Part shown: positions 34,035 to 42,087 of the stretch, piece by piece
How the letters are laid out: the number at the start of each line of letters is the position of its first letter
Numbering within the stretch: the stretch's first letter is position 1
Origin: CAVUNY01 sp963843535
GTDB lineage: Bacteria > Chloroflexota > Anaerolineae > Anaerolineales > Anaerolineaceae
DNA: 64,000 bases
Assembly (NCBI GenBank): GCA_963843535.1
Contig: CAWJKU010000002.1
Location: forward strand, 558,001 to 622,000
Direction of reading: 5' to 3'
The notes under the pieces: generated by a model
Told to the model about the DNA's origin: nothing
What the model saw: only the letters and a program-made list of their open reading frames with translations
Databases searched by the model: none
Made by a program: the position numbers and the translations under genes

Positions 34035-36089
34035 ATGCCCAACCACCTGGCCTCAGAAACATCCCCATACCTGCTGCAGCATGCCGAAAATCCGGTGGAT
34101 TGGTACCCCTGGAATGAAAAAACGCTGGAGAAGGCACATCAAGAAGATAAGCCAATATTCTTAAGTATCGGTTACGCAGCCTGCCACTGGTGTCATGTCA
34201 TGGCTCACGAGTCATTTGAGGATCCGCTTACTGCCCAATTGATGAATAAGAATTTCATCAATATCAAAGTAGATCGTGAAGAACGCCCCGACCTCGACAG
34301 CATTTATATGGATGCAGTCATTTCCATGACAGGCCAGGGGGGGTGGCCGATGAGCGTCTTTCTCACCCCTGATGGAGAACCATTCTACGGCGGAACCTAT
34401 TTTCCACCCACCCCGCGTTATGGCATGCCGGGATTTAAAGAAATCCTGACGGCAATCGACCATATCTGGCGGGATGAACGTGAGCAGGTTTTTCAGATCA
34501 CCCAACAGTTGGTGAATCATATGCGGTCAACGAGTGCCTGGGGGAGTAGGGATGTTGCCCCACTCAGTATGGCAGATCTTGAAACAGCGGTCCAAAAACT
34601 GGTAACGTCATACGATTGGCAGCACGGCGGGTGGGGAGGCGCACCCCGTTTTCCTGCACCCCTCACGATCGAATTCTTGCTGCAGCAAGGCGCCCGGGGC
34701 ATGGATGAACCGGTCAAGGTTTGCGCCCATGCATTAAAGGCCATGCAGCGCGGCGGTATGTACGATGTCGTCGGCGGTGGTTTTCACCGCTACAGCACAG
34801 ATGACCGCTGGCTTATCCCTCACTTTGAAAAAATGCTTTACGACAATGCCCAGTTAGCCCTGGTTTATCTCCATGCCTACCTGTTGACCGGCGAAGTCAG
34901 TTTCAAGATCACCTGCCAGGAAACGTTGGATTTCCTCCTCCGTGAAATGGCCCACCCTCTGGGAGGTTTTTACAGCAGCCTGGATGCAGATTCAGAAGGA
35001 CAGGAAGGCAAATTCTATATCTGGTCTGTGGAGGAGATCAAAAGCATTCTGAGTGATCGCGAGGATCTTGATCTCTTTCAAAAAGTGTATCCGCTAGCCG
35101 CTGGCGGTAACTTCGAAGGGAAAAATATCCTGCAAAAAAGACTGGATGAAGACCAGCTGTCCTCTGATCTTGGAATGCCGGTTGAAATCCTGCGGCAGCG
35201 TCTGGTAAAAATCCACAGGATGCTGTTGGATGCCCGCGCAAAAAGACATCGCCCTCAAACTGACGACAAGGTACTGGTCGCGTGGAACGGCCTGGCGATA
35301 AAGGCTTTCGCGGAGGCAGGTCGTACATTTGGAAGGGATGATTTTCTACGCGCTGCTCAGAAAAACGCCGACTTCCTGCTGAATAATTTATACCTGGATA
35401 ACCGCTTGCGCCGTTCCTGGCGAGAAGGGCAGGCGCGCCACAATGCCTATCTCGAAGATTATGCTGCCCTATGCCTGGCGTTAATCGCCCTATACCAGGC
35501 AGATGGAAATTTTAAATGGTATGAATGGGCGGTACGTCTGGAAGCGGAAATGAAAGCCGGCTTTTCTGACCCGGCTGGCGGGTTCTTTGATACTCGTCAC
35601 GACCACGGCAGCCTGTTAGTCCGACCGAAAGTGATCCAGGATAATGCAACCCCATCCGGCAACGCCACAGCCGCCCTGGCTCTCCTGCAACTGGCCGAAT
35701 ATTCAGGCGATCTTGCCGAACGCGGTCAAGTTGAGACATTTCTAGCTTCCCTGCGAACCGCTTGCCTGGATTACCCCTCCGCCTTCTCATTCTGGCTGCA
35801 GGTTATGGATTTTGCCGTAGGCCCGGTACAGCAGATCGCAATCGTATGGCCTGACGGGGATTCGCCGCTCACAGAATTTCTGCACCTGGTAAATCACCAA
35901 TACCGTCCCCGGACAGTGATCGCAGCATCCCCGGCAACAGCCGGCGGGAATCAACCTGAGTTTCTGCAAAATCGCGTACCAATCGATGGTAAGACAACCG
36001 CTTACGTGTGCCAAAATTTTATTTGCCAGCGGCCGACTACATCCCTGGCTGAATTTCGTAATCTGGTTGGCCAACAACCGCTGACCTAG
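34035..36089 (+). CDS. DUF255 thioredoxin-fold / six-hairpin protein (YyaL/SPATA20-like)
   Basis: About 684 residues. The N-terminal DUF255 thioredoxin-like domain begins NHLASETSPYLLQHAENPVD and has the CxxC in GYAACHWCHVMAHESFEDP, then VDREERPDLDSIYMDAV. An (alpha/alpha)6-barrel region like N-acylglucosamine epimerases fills the remainder, with ARRHRPQTDDKVLVAWNGL-like sequence. The family is widespread and its biochemical activity is unproved; links to redox or sugar metabolism have been suggested. ATG 34035 has GGTGA upstream and matches the family start. ATG 34014 is possible, and a TAAAAT at 33982-33987 could be the -10. The stop overlaps the convergent hydrolase gene. Confidence 0.85.
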   Translation: MPNHLASETSPYLLQHAENPVDWYPWNEKTLEKAHQEDKPIFLSIGYAACHWCHVMAHESFEDPLTAQLMNKNFINIKVDREERPDLDSIYMDAVISMTGQGGWPMSVFLTPDGEPFYGGTYFPPTPRYGMPGFKEILTAIDHIWRDEREQVFQITQQLVNHMRSTSAWGSRDVAPLSMADLETAVQKLVTSYDWQHGGWGGAPRFPAPLTIEFLLQQGARGMDEPVKVCAHALKAMQRGGMYDVVGGGFHRYSTDDRWLIPHFEKMLYDNAQLALVYLHAYLLTGEVSFKITCQETLDFLLREMAHPLGGFYSSLDADSEGQEGKFYIWSVEEIKSILSDREDLDLFQKVYPLAAGGNFEGKNILQKRLDEDQLSSDLGMPVEILRQRLVKIHRMLLDARAKRHRPQTDDKVLVAWNGLAIKAFAEAGRTFGRDDFLRAAQKNADFLLNNLYLDNRLRRSWREGQARHNAYLEDYAALCLALIALYQADGNFKWYEWAVRLEAEMKAGFSDPAGGFFDTRHDHGSLLVRPKVIQDNATPSGNATAALALLQLAEYSGDLAERGQVETFLASLRTACLDYPSAFSFWLQVMDFAVGPVQQIAIVWPDGDSPLTEFLHLVNHQYRPRTVIAASPATAGGNQPEFLQNRVPIDGKTTAYVCQNFICQRPTTSLAEFRNLVGQQPLT

Positions 36090-36892
36090 GTTGTTTTGAT
36101 AAATGCCAGCAGCTCGCTGTTGAAGCGCCCCACCTGATCCACCACCACGGCGTGACCCGCATCTGCAATGACAATATGTTTCGCTCCGCGGATACCATTG
36201 GCGAGCTCTTTCTGGTTCGCCAATGGTACGGTAGAGTCATTTTCTCCTGAAAGCACAAGGGTAGGTATCTGGATTTCTGCCAGACGTTTTCGCACGTCAT
36301 ACAGTGCCAGAGATTGCATTGCCTGGCGGTAGACCTTTTCGTTGGATTGCAGGATCTGGTGGATGAGCTCATTCCTCAGAAATTCTTGATCGGGATGCGG
36401 AAACATCCTTCTGGCAACAAGGCCTGCCTGGTATTCCTTTCCGCGCATCTGGGCAATTACAAACCGTCCTAATAAAAATCCCATTTCATCAAATCGTGTG
36501 GGCCTCAGGCGGGCAAAAGTGCTGACCAAAACGAGCTTGTTTACCAACCATGGAAAATTGAGAGCCATCTGTAAGGCTACCGTCCCACCCATTGAAATGC
36601 CAACCGCAATGACCGGCTGGTCAGTCAGCTTACTGACCATGCGCGCCACATCATCGGCCGTTCTGCTGATCGTCCATTGCTTGCTCCCGGCAAGAGACTT
36701 CCCAAATCCAGGTAAGTCTGGCACAATCGGACGATATCCCGCCTCACTTAAAACTGGGATTTGATATCCCCAGGAAGTGCAGTCTGCGCCCAAACCGTGC
36801 AGCAGCAAGACGGCTGGACTACCTTCTGGGTTAAAATCCAGGTAATGGAATATTGTTTCCATTTCTGGCTTGCTATTGTCTGGCGCGACCAT
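36086..36892 (-). CDS. Alpha/beta-fold hydrolase
   Basis: The 268-residue protein has the canonical alpha/beta-hydrolase order. The oxyanion segment is LLHGLGADCTSW, the nucleophile elbow is VAVGISMGGTVAL (Ser in G-x-S-x-G), an acidic residue lies in VLSGENDSTVPL, and the catalytic histidine is in DAGHAVVVDQ. It is cytoplasmic, with no signal peptide. The substrate is unknown; esterase, lactonase and C-C hydrolase activities all occur among relatives. Its stop codon shares the palindrome CTAG with the stop of the DUF255 gene. It is divergent from murA. Confidence 0.85.
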   Translation of the reverse strand: MVAPDNSKPEMETIFHYLDFNPEGSPAVLLLHGLGADCTSWGYQIPVLSEAGYRPIVPDLPGFGKSLAGSKQWTISRTADDVARMVSKLTDQPVIAVGISMGGTVALQMALNFPWLVNKLVLVSTFARLRPTRFDEMGFLLGRFVIAQMRGKEYQAGLVARRMFPHPDQEFLRNELIHQILQSNEKVYRQAMQSLALYDVRKRLAEIQIPTLVLSGENDSTVPLANQKELANGIRGAKHIVIADAGHAVVVDQVGRFNSELLAFIKTT

Positions 36893-36979
36893 GGTATCCC
36901 TTGAGTTTCAACGGTTTATTCAGTACAATCCATTTTACCTCAGGCAGGATCTACCAATGCCAACCTTTCAGGAGTTGTT

Positions 36980-38260
36980 ATGGAAAAATTTGTAATTGAA
37001 GGCGGTTATCCTCTTCAGGGTGAAGTTACACCCGCCGGGAATAAGAATGCTGCCATTCCTCTTCTTACAGCCTGTCTCTTGACCGATGAACCAGTTATCC
37101 TGCATAACATGCCCTTGATAGGTGATGTTGACACCATGCGCCTGATCATTGAAAGTCTGGGCGTGGAAATAACCCGGCTTGAACCTCACACCTGGCGAGT
37201 CCATGCCAGGGAAGTTCGCCAGGCGGAATTGGATCCTGACTTGTGTCGAAAAGTTCGCACTTCGATTCTATTGGCTGGTCCCATGACGGCGAGAGTCGGC
37301 GAGCTGCATTTACCCCCTCCGGGCGGTGATGTGATCGGGCGGCGGCGGGTCGATACCCACATCATTTCTCTGCGCAGTCTTGGGGCTAAAGTAGATTACG
37401 ACCGCATCTTTCATTTTCGAGCGAAAGGATTGATTGGCGCAGAAATTCTGCTCGATGAAGTCAGTGTGACCGGCACGGAAAACGCGATCATGGCCTGTGT
37501 CACCGCCAAGGGCACTTCGGTCATCCATAACGCTGCTTCAGAACCCCATGTACAGGAATTATGTCATTTCCTCAATCACCTGGGGGGAAAGATTGAAAAT
37601 ATCGGGTCAAATACTTTAACTGTTCACGGTGTGCCAAAATTGCACGGCGGAGAATTCAGCGTGGGACCCGATTACCTGGAAGTGGTCAGCTTTATTGGCG
37701 CCGCAATCGTTACCCGCGGTTCGATCCGCATCCGGAATGCCGGCCCCCAATACCTGGATATGGTCCGCCTGGTTATGGGCCGGTTGGGAGCCGCCTGGGA
37801 AGTCGATGGTGAAGACTTGATCGTTCCCGCCGACCAGCGCCTAGAAATTGAGCCTGACCTGGGCGGTGCAATCCCCGAAATAAAGGTCATGCCCTGGCCG
37901 GCCTTTCCCACTGATTTGATGAGCATTGCCATCGTGATCGCCACTCAGGCTAAAGGCACTGTGCTGTTCCATGATTGGATGTACAACAGCCGCATGTTCT
38001 TTACGGATAAGCTGGTGGGAATGGGTGCGCAAATTGTGTTATGCGATCCTCATCGGGTAATTATTCAAGGTCCCACATCACTTTTCGGTGAAAAAATGGA
38101 AAGCCCGGATATACGGGCAGGAATGGCGCTGGTCCTGGCGGCATTATCTGCTCAGGGCAGATCCACCATTCGGAATATCGGTCAAATTGATCGCGGCTAC
38201 GAAAGGGTAGAATTAAAACTTGCCGCACTAGGCGCACACATCGAACGAGTTGTCGAATAA
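36980..38260 (+). CDS. murA: UDP-N-acetylglucosamine 1-carboxyvinyltransferase
   Basis: A 426-residue MurA catalysing transfer of enolpyruvate from PEP to UDP-GlcNAc, the first committed step of peptidoglycan synthesis. Lys22-type NKNAAIPLL, VRTSILLAGPMTARVG and the RxxVDTHI segment are all present. The loop that normally carries the catalytic cysteine (PGGC) reads PPGGDVIGRRR, with Asp at residue 117. Cys-to-Asp MurA enzymes, as in mycobacteria, Chlamydia and Borrelia, are active but not alkylated by fosfomycin. AGGAG precedes the ATG, and a TACAAT about 60 bases upstream may be the -10. The gene stands alone, convergent with trxA. Confidence 0.95.
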   Translation: MEKFVIEGGYPLQGEVTPAGNKNAAIPLLTACLLTDEPVILHNMPLIGDVDTMRLIIESLGVEITRLEPHTWRVHAREVRQAELDPDLCRKVRTSILLAGPMTARVGELHLPPPGGDVIGRRRVDTHIISLRSLGAKVDYDRIFHFRAKGLIGAEILLDEVSVTGTENAIMACVTAKGTSVIHNAASEPHVQELCHFLNHLGGKIENIGSNTLTVHGVPKLHGGEFSVGPDYLEVVSFIGAAIVTRGSIRIRNAGPQYLDMVRLVMGRLGAAWEVDGEDLIVPADQRLEIEPDLGGAIPEIKVMPWPAFPTDLMSIAIVIATQAKGTVLFHDWMYNSRMFFTDKLVGMGAQIVLCDPHRVIIQGPTSLFGEKMESPDIRAGMALVLAALSAQGRSTIRNIGQIDRGYERVELKLAALGAHIERVVE

Positions 38261-38268
38261 AAAAAATC

Positions 38269-38299
38269 AGCGGTTTTTCGCTTCATGCGAAAAACCGCT
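38269..38299 (-). terminator. Strong hairpin terminator between murA and trxA
   Basis: A perfect 13-bp stem, AGCGGTTTTTCGC / GCGAAAAACCGCT, with a five-base loop. On the minus strand the stem is followed by GATTTTTTTTATT, an excellent U-tract for trxA. On the plus strand the tail is GCGTATATG, so termination of murA would rely on the stem alone. Confidence 0.8.
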
Positions 38300-38319
38300 G
38301 CGTATATGCCTGATTATCG

Positions 38320-38670
38320 TTAATTGCTTTTTTCCTGAATTACATTTAGAAATTCATCCACAACGGATCGCAGCATATTTTCGGGGAGCGCGCCGACCTG
38401 GCGGTGGACAATCTTGCCGCCAGCCACAAAAAGCATCGTCGGGATACCCTGTACTCCATATTTCATTGCCCATTCCGGGTTCTCATCCGTATTTACTTTG
38501 GCAACTACCAGTTTGCCAGCATGTTCTTTGGCAAGCTTATCCAGCACGGGAGCTACCATCCGGCAGGGTCCACACCAGGGCGCCCAAAAATCGACGATCA
38601 CCGGCAGTGTATTTTGTAAGACTGTTTTTTCAAAAGCCGCATCGGTAACATGAAGAGGTTCCGATATCAT
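38320..38670 (-). CDS. trxA: Thioredoxin
   Basis: A 116-residue thioredoxin with the active site VDFWAPWCGPCRMVAPVLD and the cis-proline in YGVQGIPTMLFV. It is a general cytoplasmic disulfide reductant fed by thioredoxin reductase. AAGGAG precedes the ATG. It has its own terminator at 38269-38299. The FmdB-like gene lies 82 bases upstream on the same strand, and an AT-rich stretch between them may carry the trxA promoter (GTGAGTATATCATATC on the plus strand). Confidence 0.95.
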   Translation of the reverse strand: MISEPLHVTDAAFEKTVLQNTLPVIVDFWAPWCGPCRMVAPVLDKLAKEHAGKLVVAKVNTDENPEWAMKYGVQGIPTMLFVAGGKIVHRQVGALPENMLRSVVDEFLNVIQEKSN

Positions 38671-38751
38671 TAGATTCTCCTTGAGTCAAATAATAGTGAG
38701 TATATCATATCTGCCGGTTTATTCACCCAACAGGTATTAAACAGATAAGTT

Positions 38752-38955
38752 TTATCCAGAATTTTCACTGGACCTGGAGCGGTGATCGGTCACGTAAAAC
38801 CCGCTGCCTTTATAGACCACGGCGGGAGCCGTCATCACTTTCATGGTTTGAACGTGACCATTCGGGCAAACAGCCCTGGCATCTGCGTCTTTGAATGAAT
38901 GCCATTGTTCAAAATGAGCGCCGCATTCCTTGCACACATAATTGTAAAAAGGCAT
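38752..38955 (-). CDS. FmdB-family zinc-ribbon protein
   Basis: A 67-residue protein. MPFYNYVCKECGAHFEQWHS and AVCPNGHVQTM form a zinc ribbon with CxxC and CxxxH in FmdB style, followed by a short tail. FmdB was first seen near formamidase genes as a putative regulator; most members are unassigned and may bind RNA or DNA. GGAGG lies just before ATG 38955, and a GTG one codon earlier is in frame but less likely. The 145 bases upstream, up to the response regulator terminator, are AT-rich and probably hold its promoter. Confidence 0.8.
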   Translation of the reverse strand: MPFYNYVCKECGAHFEQWHSFKDADARAVCPNGHVQTMKVMTAPAVVYKGSGFYVTDHRSRSSENSG

Positions 38956-39047
38956 CACAACCTCCTGTTATTTCGATGATTAAGTTATCCAAAAGTTATA
39001 AAAAATAGAGCAAGAATTTATTAATTTTTTATTAGAGTTTGCAAAAG

Positions 39048-39079
39048 GAAGACGCCCACTGGTCTACAGGGGCGTCTTC
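39048..39079 (-). terminator. Terminator of the six-gene signalling operon
   Basis: The arms GAAGACGCCC / GGGCGTCTTC form a perfect 10-bp stem with a 12-base loop. On the minus strand the stem is followed by CTTTTGC. It lies 25 bases after the response regulator stop and closes the operon that starts at 44932. Confidence 0.65.
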
Positions 39080-39103
39080 AAATGGATATCCTGAAAAAGG
39101 CTG

Positions 39104-39829
39104 CTAACTCTCTGTGGTTCTGTGAAAATCCACAAAGCGGTAGCCAACGCCGCGTTCAGTAAGAATATATTTTGGGTCGGATGGATCCACTTCCAACTTC
39201 TGCCGGAGATAATTTACATACAGCCGCACATAATGGGGTTCATCGCGGTATTCATATCCCCATACCTTCGAGAGCAGTTGATCATAGGTCATGACCCAAC
39301 CAGCATTTTGTACCAGGTGATAAAGAAGCCGGTATTCGGTCGGCCGCAGTTTGACCAGTTCTTTCCCAACCCATACTTCTCGCCGGCCGAAATCAATTTT
39401 CAACCGTTCATCAACTTCAATCACATCCCGCGGACTTCCACTGGCCAGTTCATTCCGCCGCAGCACCGCTTTGACCCGGCTAACGAGCTCACGCGGGCTG
39501 AATGGTTTGGTTATGTAATCATCTGCGCCTAACTCGAGCCCCTTAATCCGGTCGTCCTCTTCTCCCTTGGCGGTGAGCATAATGACTGGAACTGTATTTA
39601 TTTCGCGAATCAGTTTCAGCACTTCAAATCCATCCAGGTCCGGCATCATCACGTCTAAAATAACCAGATCCGGCATGTGATCGCGCAGCGCCTGGATCGC
39701 CTGCATCCCGCGGTAAGCTTCAATCACTTGAAAACCATCGTGTTCAAGATTCAGGCGAATGAAACGAGCCATCCGTTCTTCATCATCCACCACCAGGATC
39801 ACGCGGTTTGTAAATTGATCCTCAGCCAT
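39104..39829 (-). CDS. OmpR/PhoB-family response regulator
   Basis: A 241-residue protein. The receiver domain (about 8-122) has the acidic pair in LVVDDEERMARF, phosphoacceptor Asp59 in LVILDVMMPDLDGF, the switch Thr in VIMLTAKGEE and Lys in YITKPFSPREL. The winged-helix DNA-binding domain (about 140-236) shows LRPTEYRLLYHLVQNAG and VRLYVNYLRQKLE, with the closing LTERGVGYRF. No histidine kinase is adjacent. It is the last of six genes read in one direction with gaps of six bases, so it may respond to the Ser/Thr kinase module or to a distant sensor. Confidence 0.92.
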   Translation of the reverse strand: MAEDQFTNRVILVVDDEERMARFIRLNLEHDGFQVIEAYRGMQAIQALRDHMPDLVILDVMMPDLDGFEVLKLIREINTVPVIMLTAKGEEDDRIKGLELGADDYITKPFSPRELVSRVKAVLRRNELASGSPRDVIEVDERLKIDFGRREVWVGKELVKLRPTEYRLLYHLVQNAGWVMTYDQLLSKVWGYEYRDEPHYVRLYVNYLRQKLEVDPSDPKYILTERGVGYRFVDFHRTTES

Positions 39830-39835
39830 AAATTC

Positions 39836-40075
39836 CTACTCCCGAACGAAGGAAATGATTTCTTCTTCTTCAACGCCAGGAATGACCTCAATGAAGTTGA
39901 TCCTGGTCATCGGCCAAATGACCTGGGTCACATTCTGCTCAAGGTAAAGCAGGTCCTTGCCGTCGCGCCGCCGCGGATTTTTAATGTAGACCAGATTGTC
40001 GGCTGGAGCTGGAAGTTCCTCTACTTCACCCATCACGGGATCTTCATTCATAATATGAATTAACAAAGTAGGCAT
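39836..40075 (-). CDS. Small conserved-looking protein of unknown function
   Basis: A 79-residue acidic protein I do not recognise. It has no signal peptide, no cysteine and no transmembrane segment. The sequence looks like a small beta-strand domain: MPTLLIHIMNEDPVMGE, NLVYIKNPRRRDGKDL and TRINFIEVIPG, ending in an acidic tail. The TLLIHIMNEDPVMGEV start and the mention of loops with charged residues could suit a protein-interaction domain. It lies six bases after the FHA-zinc ribbon gene and six bases before the response regulator gene, so it is certainly cotranscribed with the signalling module. Confidence 0.65.
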   Translation of the reverse strand: MPTLLIHIMNEDPVMGEVEELPAPADNLVYIKNPRRRDGKDLLYLEQNVTQVIWPMTRINFIEVIPGVEEEEIISFVRE

Positions 40076-40081
40076 GCTTGT

Positions 40082-40600
40082 TTACCTTCGGATTAAAACT
40101 TGAACCTTCAATTTCCCCAGCGCAATCACATCTCCATGATTTAACGGGTAATCAATATGCGGCATGATTTTTTGCCCATTCACCCGCGTCCCATTGGAAG
40201 AACCCAAATCTGTGATTACGACCCGTTGATTGACAATTTTGAGACAGGCATGCAACCTGGAAACGCCCTGGGTATATGCTTCGTAAGGTGAAAGATCCAC
40301 ATCGGGAAGAATTGGCTGCCCATCGGCAACACGTCCGAGGGTGAATTCTGTTCTGCCTGCCAGGTGGAGGATTTGACCGCTGTCAACCAGGTAAAGAGAA
40401 ACTGAAGCGTCTATTGGGCCAGTCTGAACTTTTTGATCAGCCGCTTCAGCGGGATCCAAAACTGATGAAAGGATGTCTGATTGGTTTTTCCGAATCACCT
40501 GGGTAGATACTCTTTGAGTTGAAACCAGTTGGGCACCGCATTCACTGCAAAACAAAGCACCCGCTACTTCCTGATGATGGCAGTTGGGACATAGTATCAT
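40082..40600 (-). CDS. Zinc ribbon plus FHA domain protein
   Basis: The 172-residue protein begins with a zinc ribbon (Cys4, Cys7, Cys18 and Cys21 in ILCPNCHH and LFCSECGAQL). After a linker of about 50 residues comes an FHA domain with FTLGRVADGQ, GVSRLHACLKI and LGSSNGTRVNGQ, the residues that bind phosphothreonine. Within this operon it is the natural reader of the kinase's output. Its start overlaps the DnaJ-VWA gene stop by four bases, so the two are made together and may form a complex. Confidence 0.88.
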   Translation of the reverse strand: MILCPNCHHQEVAGALFCSECGAQLVSTQRVSTQVIRKNQSDILSSVLDPAEAADQKVQTGPIDASVSLYLVDSGQILHLAGRTEFTLGRVADGQPILPDVDLSPYEAYTQGVSRLHACLKIVNQRVVITDLGSSNGTRVNGQKIMPHIDYPLNHGDVIALGKLKVQVLIRR

Positions 40601-42075
40601 GACTTCATTTGCTCCGATCCGGACGGCAGAAGCAGACTTCGGGTTCCGTATTTAATCCGCTTTTCACCATCCTGGCTGAATTGCCGGCTTTGTTGGATAA
40701 ATTCAGCTTCAATCAATACATCATGCGCCAATTCCCGATTTCCTTGTGAGAGCAGGTGAGTTGCCAGATATTGCAAATGACGGGTGGCCTGGCTGATGTT
40801 GCCAGTGGATACTTCCAAACGTGCTTTCTCCTGCAAGCGATAAAGTGATAGATGTGACATGGCTTCGATGATCGGGGCTGGAGGCATTTCAGGGGCGGGT
40901 TCATCGATAATTGCGCGACTCATTTTCATTGCCAGTCGTACATCTGACCCTTCTTTAGTCGGAAGCTCCATCACCAGTCGTCCGCTTGCCAGCACCACTC
41001 TTTCCAGATCTTTGGCGAGCGGTGGAAGCATAAACTCGAACAGGACTACCAGGCTTTTTCCATAAAGCAAATCACCGATTGGAATCGGGCTGTTAATTTG
41101 CATCGGTCCTACTTCGGGATTTATCCGGAATGCATAACGCAGTTCTACGCCAGGAGTGCTTTGAAACTCAAAATTGATCCGCCTGGCATAGATAGTAGTA
41201 AGTGAGCGCAGTTTCTGTTCCAGAAAATTATATAAATCTTTGGGCGACGACACGAATGCAGAATTTCCACCGCACAAACTGGTCAGCCGATCAAGGAAAG
41301 CGTCATTCCATTCGTGGCCTAAACCCAAGGCATTGATCGTAATCCCATTGTTCGCTGCTTTTTTCGCCAACTCGAAACATATCTGTTCATCCCCGTATGT
41401 ATGCCCGTCGGTCAGGAGGATTAACTGGCGGAGCATGCGCAGACCCTTGGCTACTGTTAATTGAGCCAGGCCAGTTTCAAGACCTTTTAAGATTTCCGTT
41501 CCACCGCTGGTGTGGATCATGCTGATCCGGTTTTCCATGCGCACCAGATCAGAAGGCCGACTGGGAGGTATGACAACCTCAGCCCTGTCGCTGAAAGTAA
41601 CGACCGAGATCATGTCTTGCGGTTTGAGCAGCTTGAAAAACTGGGAGATGTTTGCCTTGACCATGTCGATGCGTTCACCGTTCATCGAAGTGGACCGGTC
41701 GACCACCAGGCAAACGTGTATTGGGGGATACTGAGAGCGGTCAGGTTCGGAAGTACACGTCAGCTCCGCCAACCCATACACCAGCTGAGGCTCTTCCATG
41801 CGGGGTATGACCGTTCGGCTGTATTGCAAGTTGATCGAAATTTCAGGAGGTGCTGGAGGAGGCGGAAGACGCGATTCATATTCAGCTCGCCGTTCAGGAT
41901 TGGATAGGACTGCGTAGGCATCCTGAATGATCAAGAAATGTTCTCGGGCTGAGGGGTCAGGGTTTGCATCTGGATGGTACTGCCGGGCTAACTCAAAATA
42001 AGCCGTACGAATTTCTTCCGGCGTTGCGTCCCGTGGTATATCCAAAATGTGGTAGTAATCTAACCCGCCTGTCAT
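40597..42075 (-). CDS. DnaJ domain - von Willebrand factor A domain fusion protein
   Basis: A 492-residue cytoplasmic protein. An N-terminal J domain (about 5-70) has the intact HPD tripeptide (34-36) in RQYHPDANPD, so it can in principle stimulate an Hsp70. A proline-rich linker leads to a VWA domain (about 118-290) with a MIDAS metal site: Asp126, Ser128 and Ser130 in VVDRSTSM, Thr in HTSGGTEI and Asp in LLTDGHTYGD. A beta-rich region and a C-terminal alpha-helical region (SLYRLQEKARLEVSTGN) follow. The VWA may bind a partner through Mg2+. Combination with kinase, PP2C and FHA genes recalls TerY-type modules. ATG 42075 is 12 bases after the PP2C gene. Confidence 0.9.
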   Translation of the reverse strand: MTGGLDYYHILDIPRDATPEEIRTAYFELARQYHPDANPDPSAREHFLIIQDAYAVLSNPERRAEYESRLPPPPAPPEISINLQYSRTVIPRMEEPQLVYGLAELTCTSEPDRSQYPPIHVCLVVDRSTSMNGERIDMVKANISQFFKLLKPQDMISVVTFSDRAEVVIPPSRPSDLVRMENRISMIHTSGGTEILKGLETGLAQLTVAKGLRMLRQLILLTDGHTYGDEQICFELAKKAANNGITINALGLGHEWNDAFLDRLTSLCGGNSAFVSSPKDLYNFLEQKLRSLTTIYARRINFEFQSTPGVELRYAFRINPEVGPMQINSPIPIGDLLYGKSLVVLFEFMLPPLAKDLERVVLASGRLVMELPTKEGSDVRLAMKMSRAIIDEPAPEMPPAPIIEAMSHLSLYRLQEKARLEVSTGNISQATRHLQYLATHLLSQGNRELAHDVLIEAEFIQQSRQFSQDGEKRIKYGTRSLLLPSGSEQMKS

Positions 42076-42087
42076 ATATTATCCATC

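Noticed and set aside
36084..36091. CCTAGG palindrome shared by two convergent stop codons as a regulatory site
   Set aside because: CTAG naturally supplies a TAG stop on both strands, so overlap of convergent gene ends explains it.
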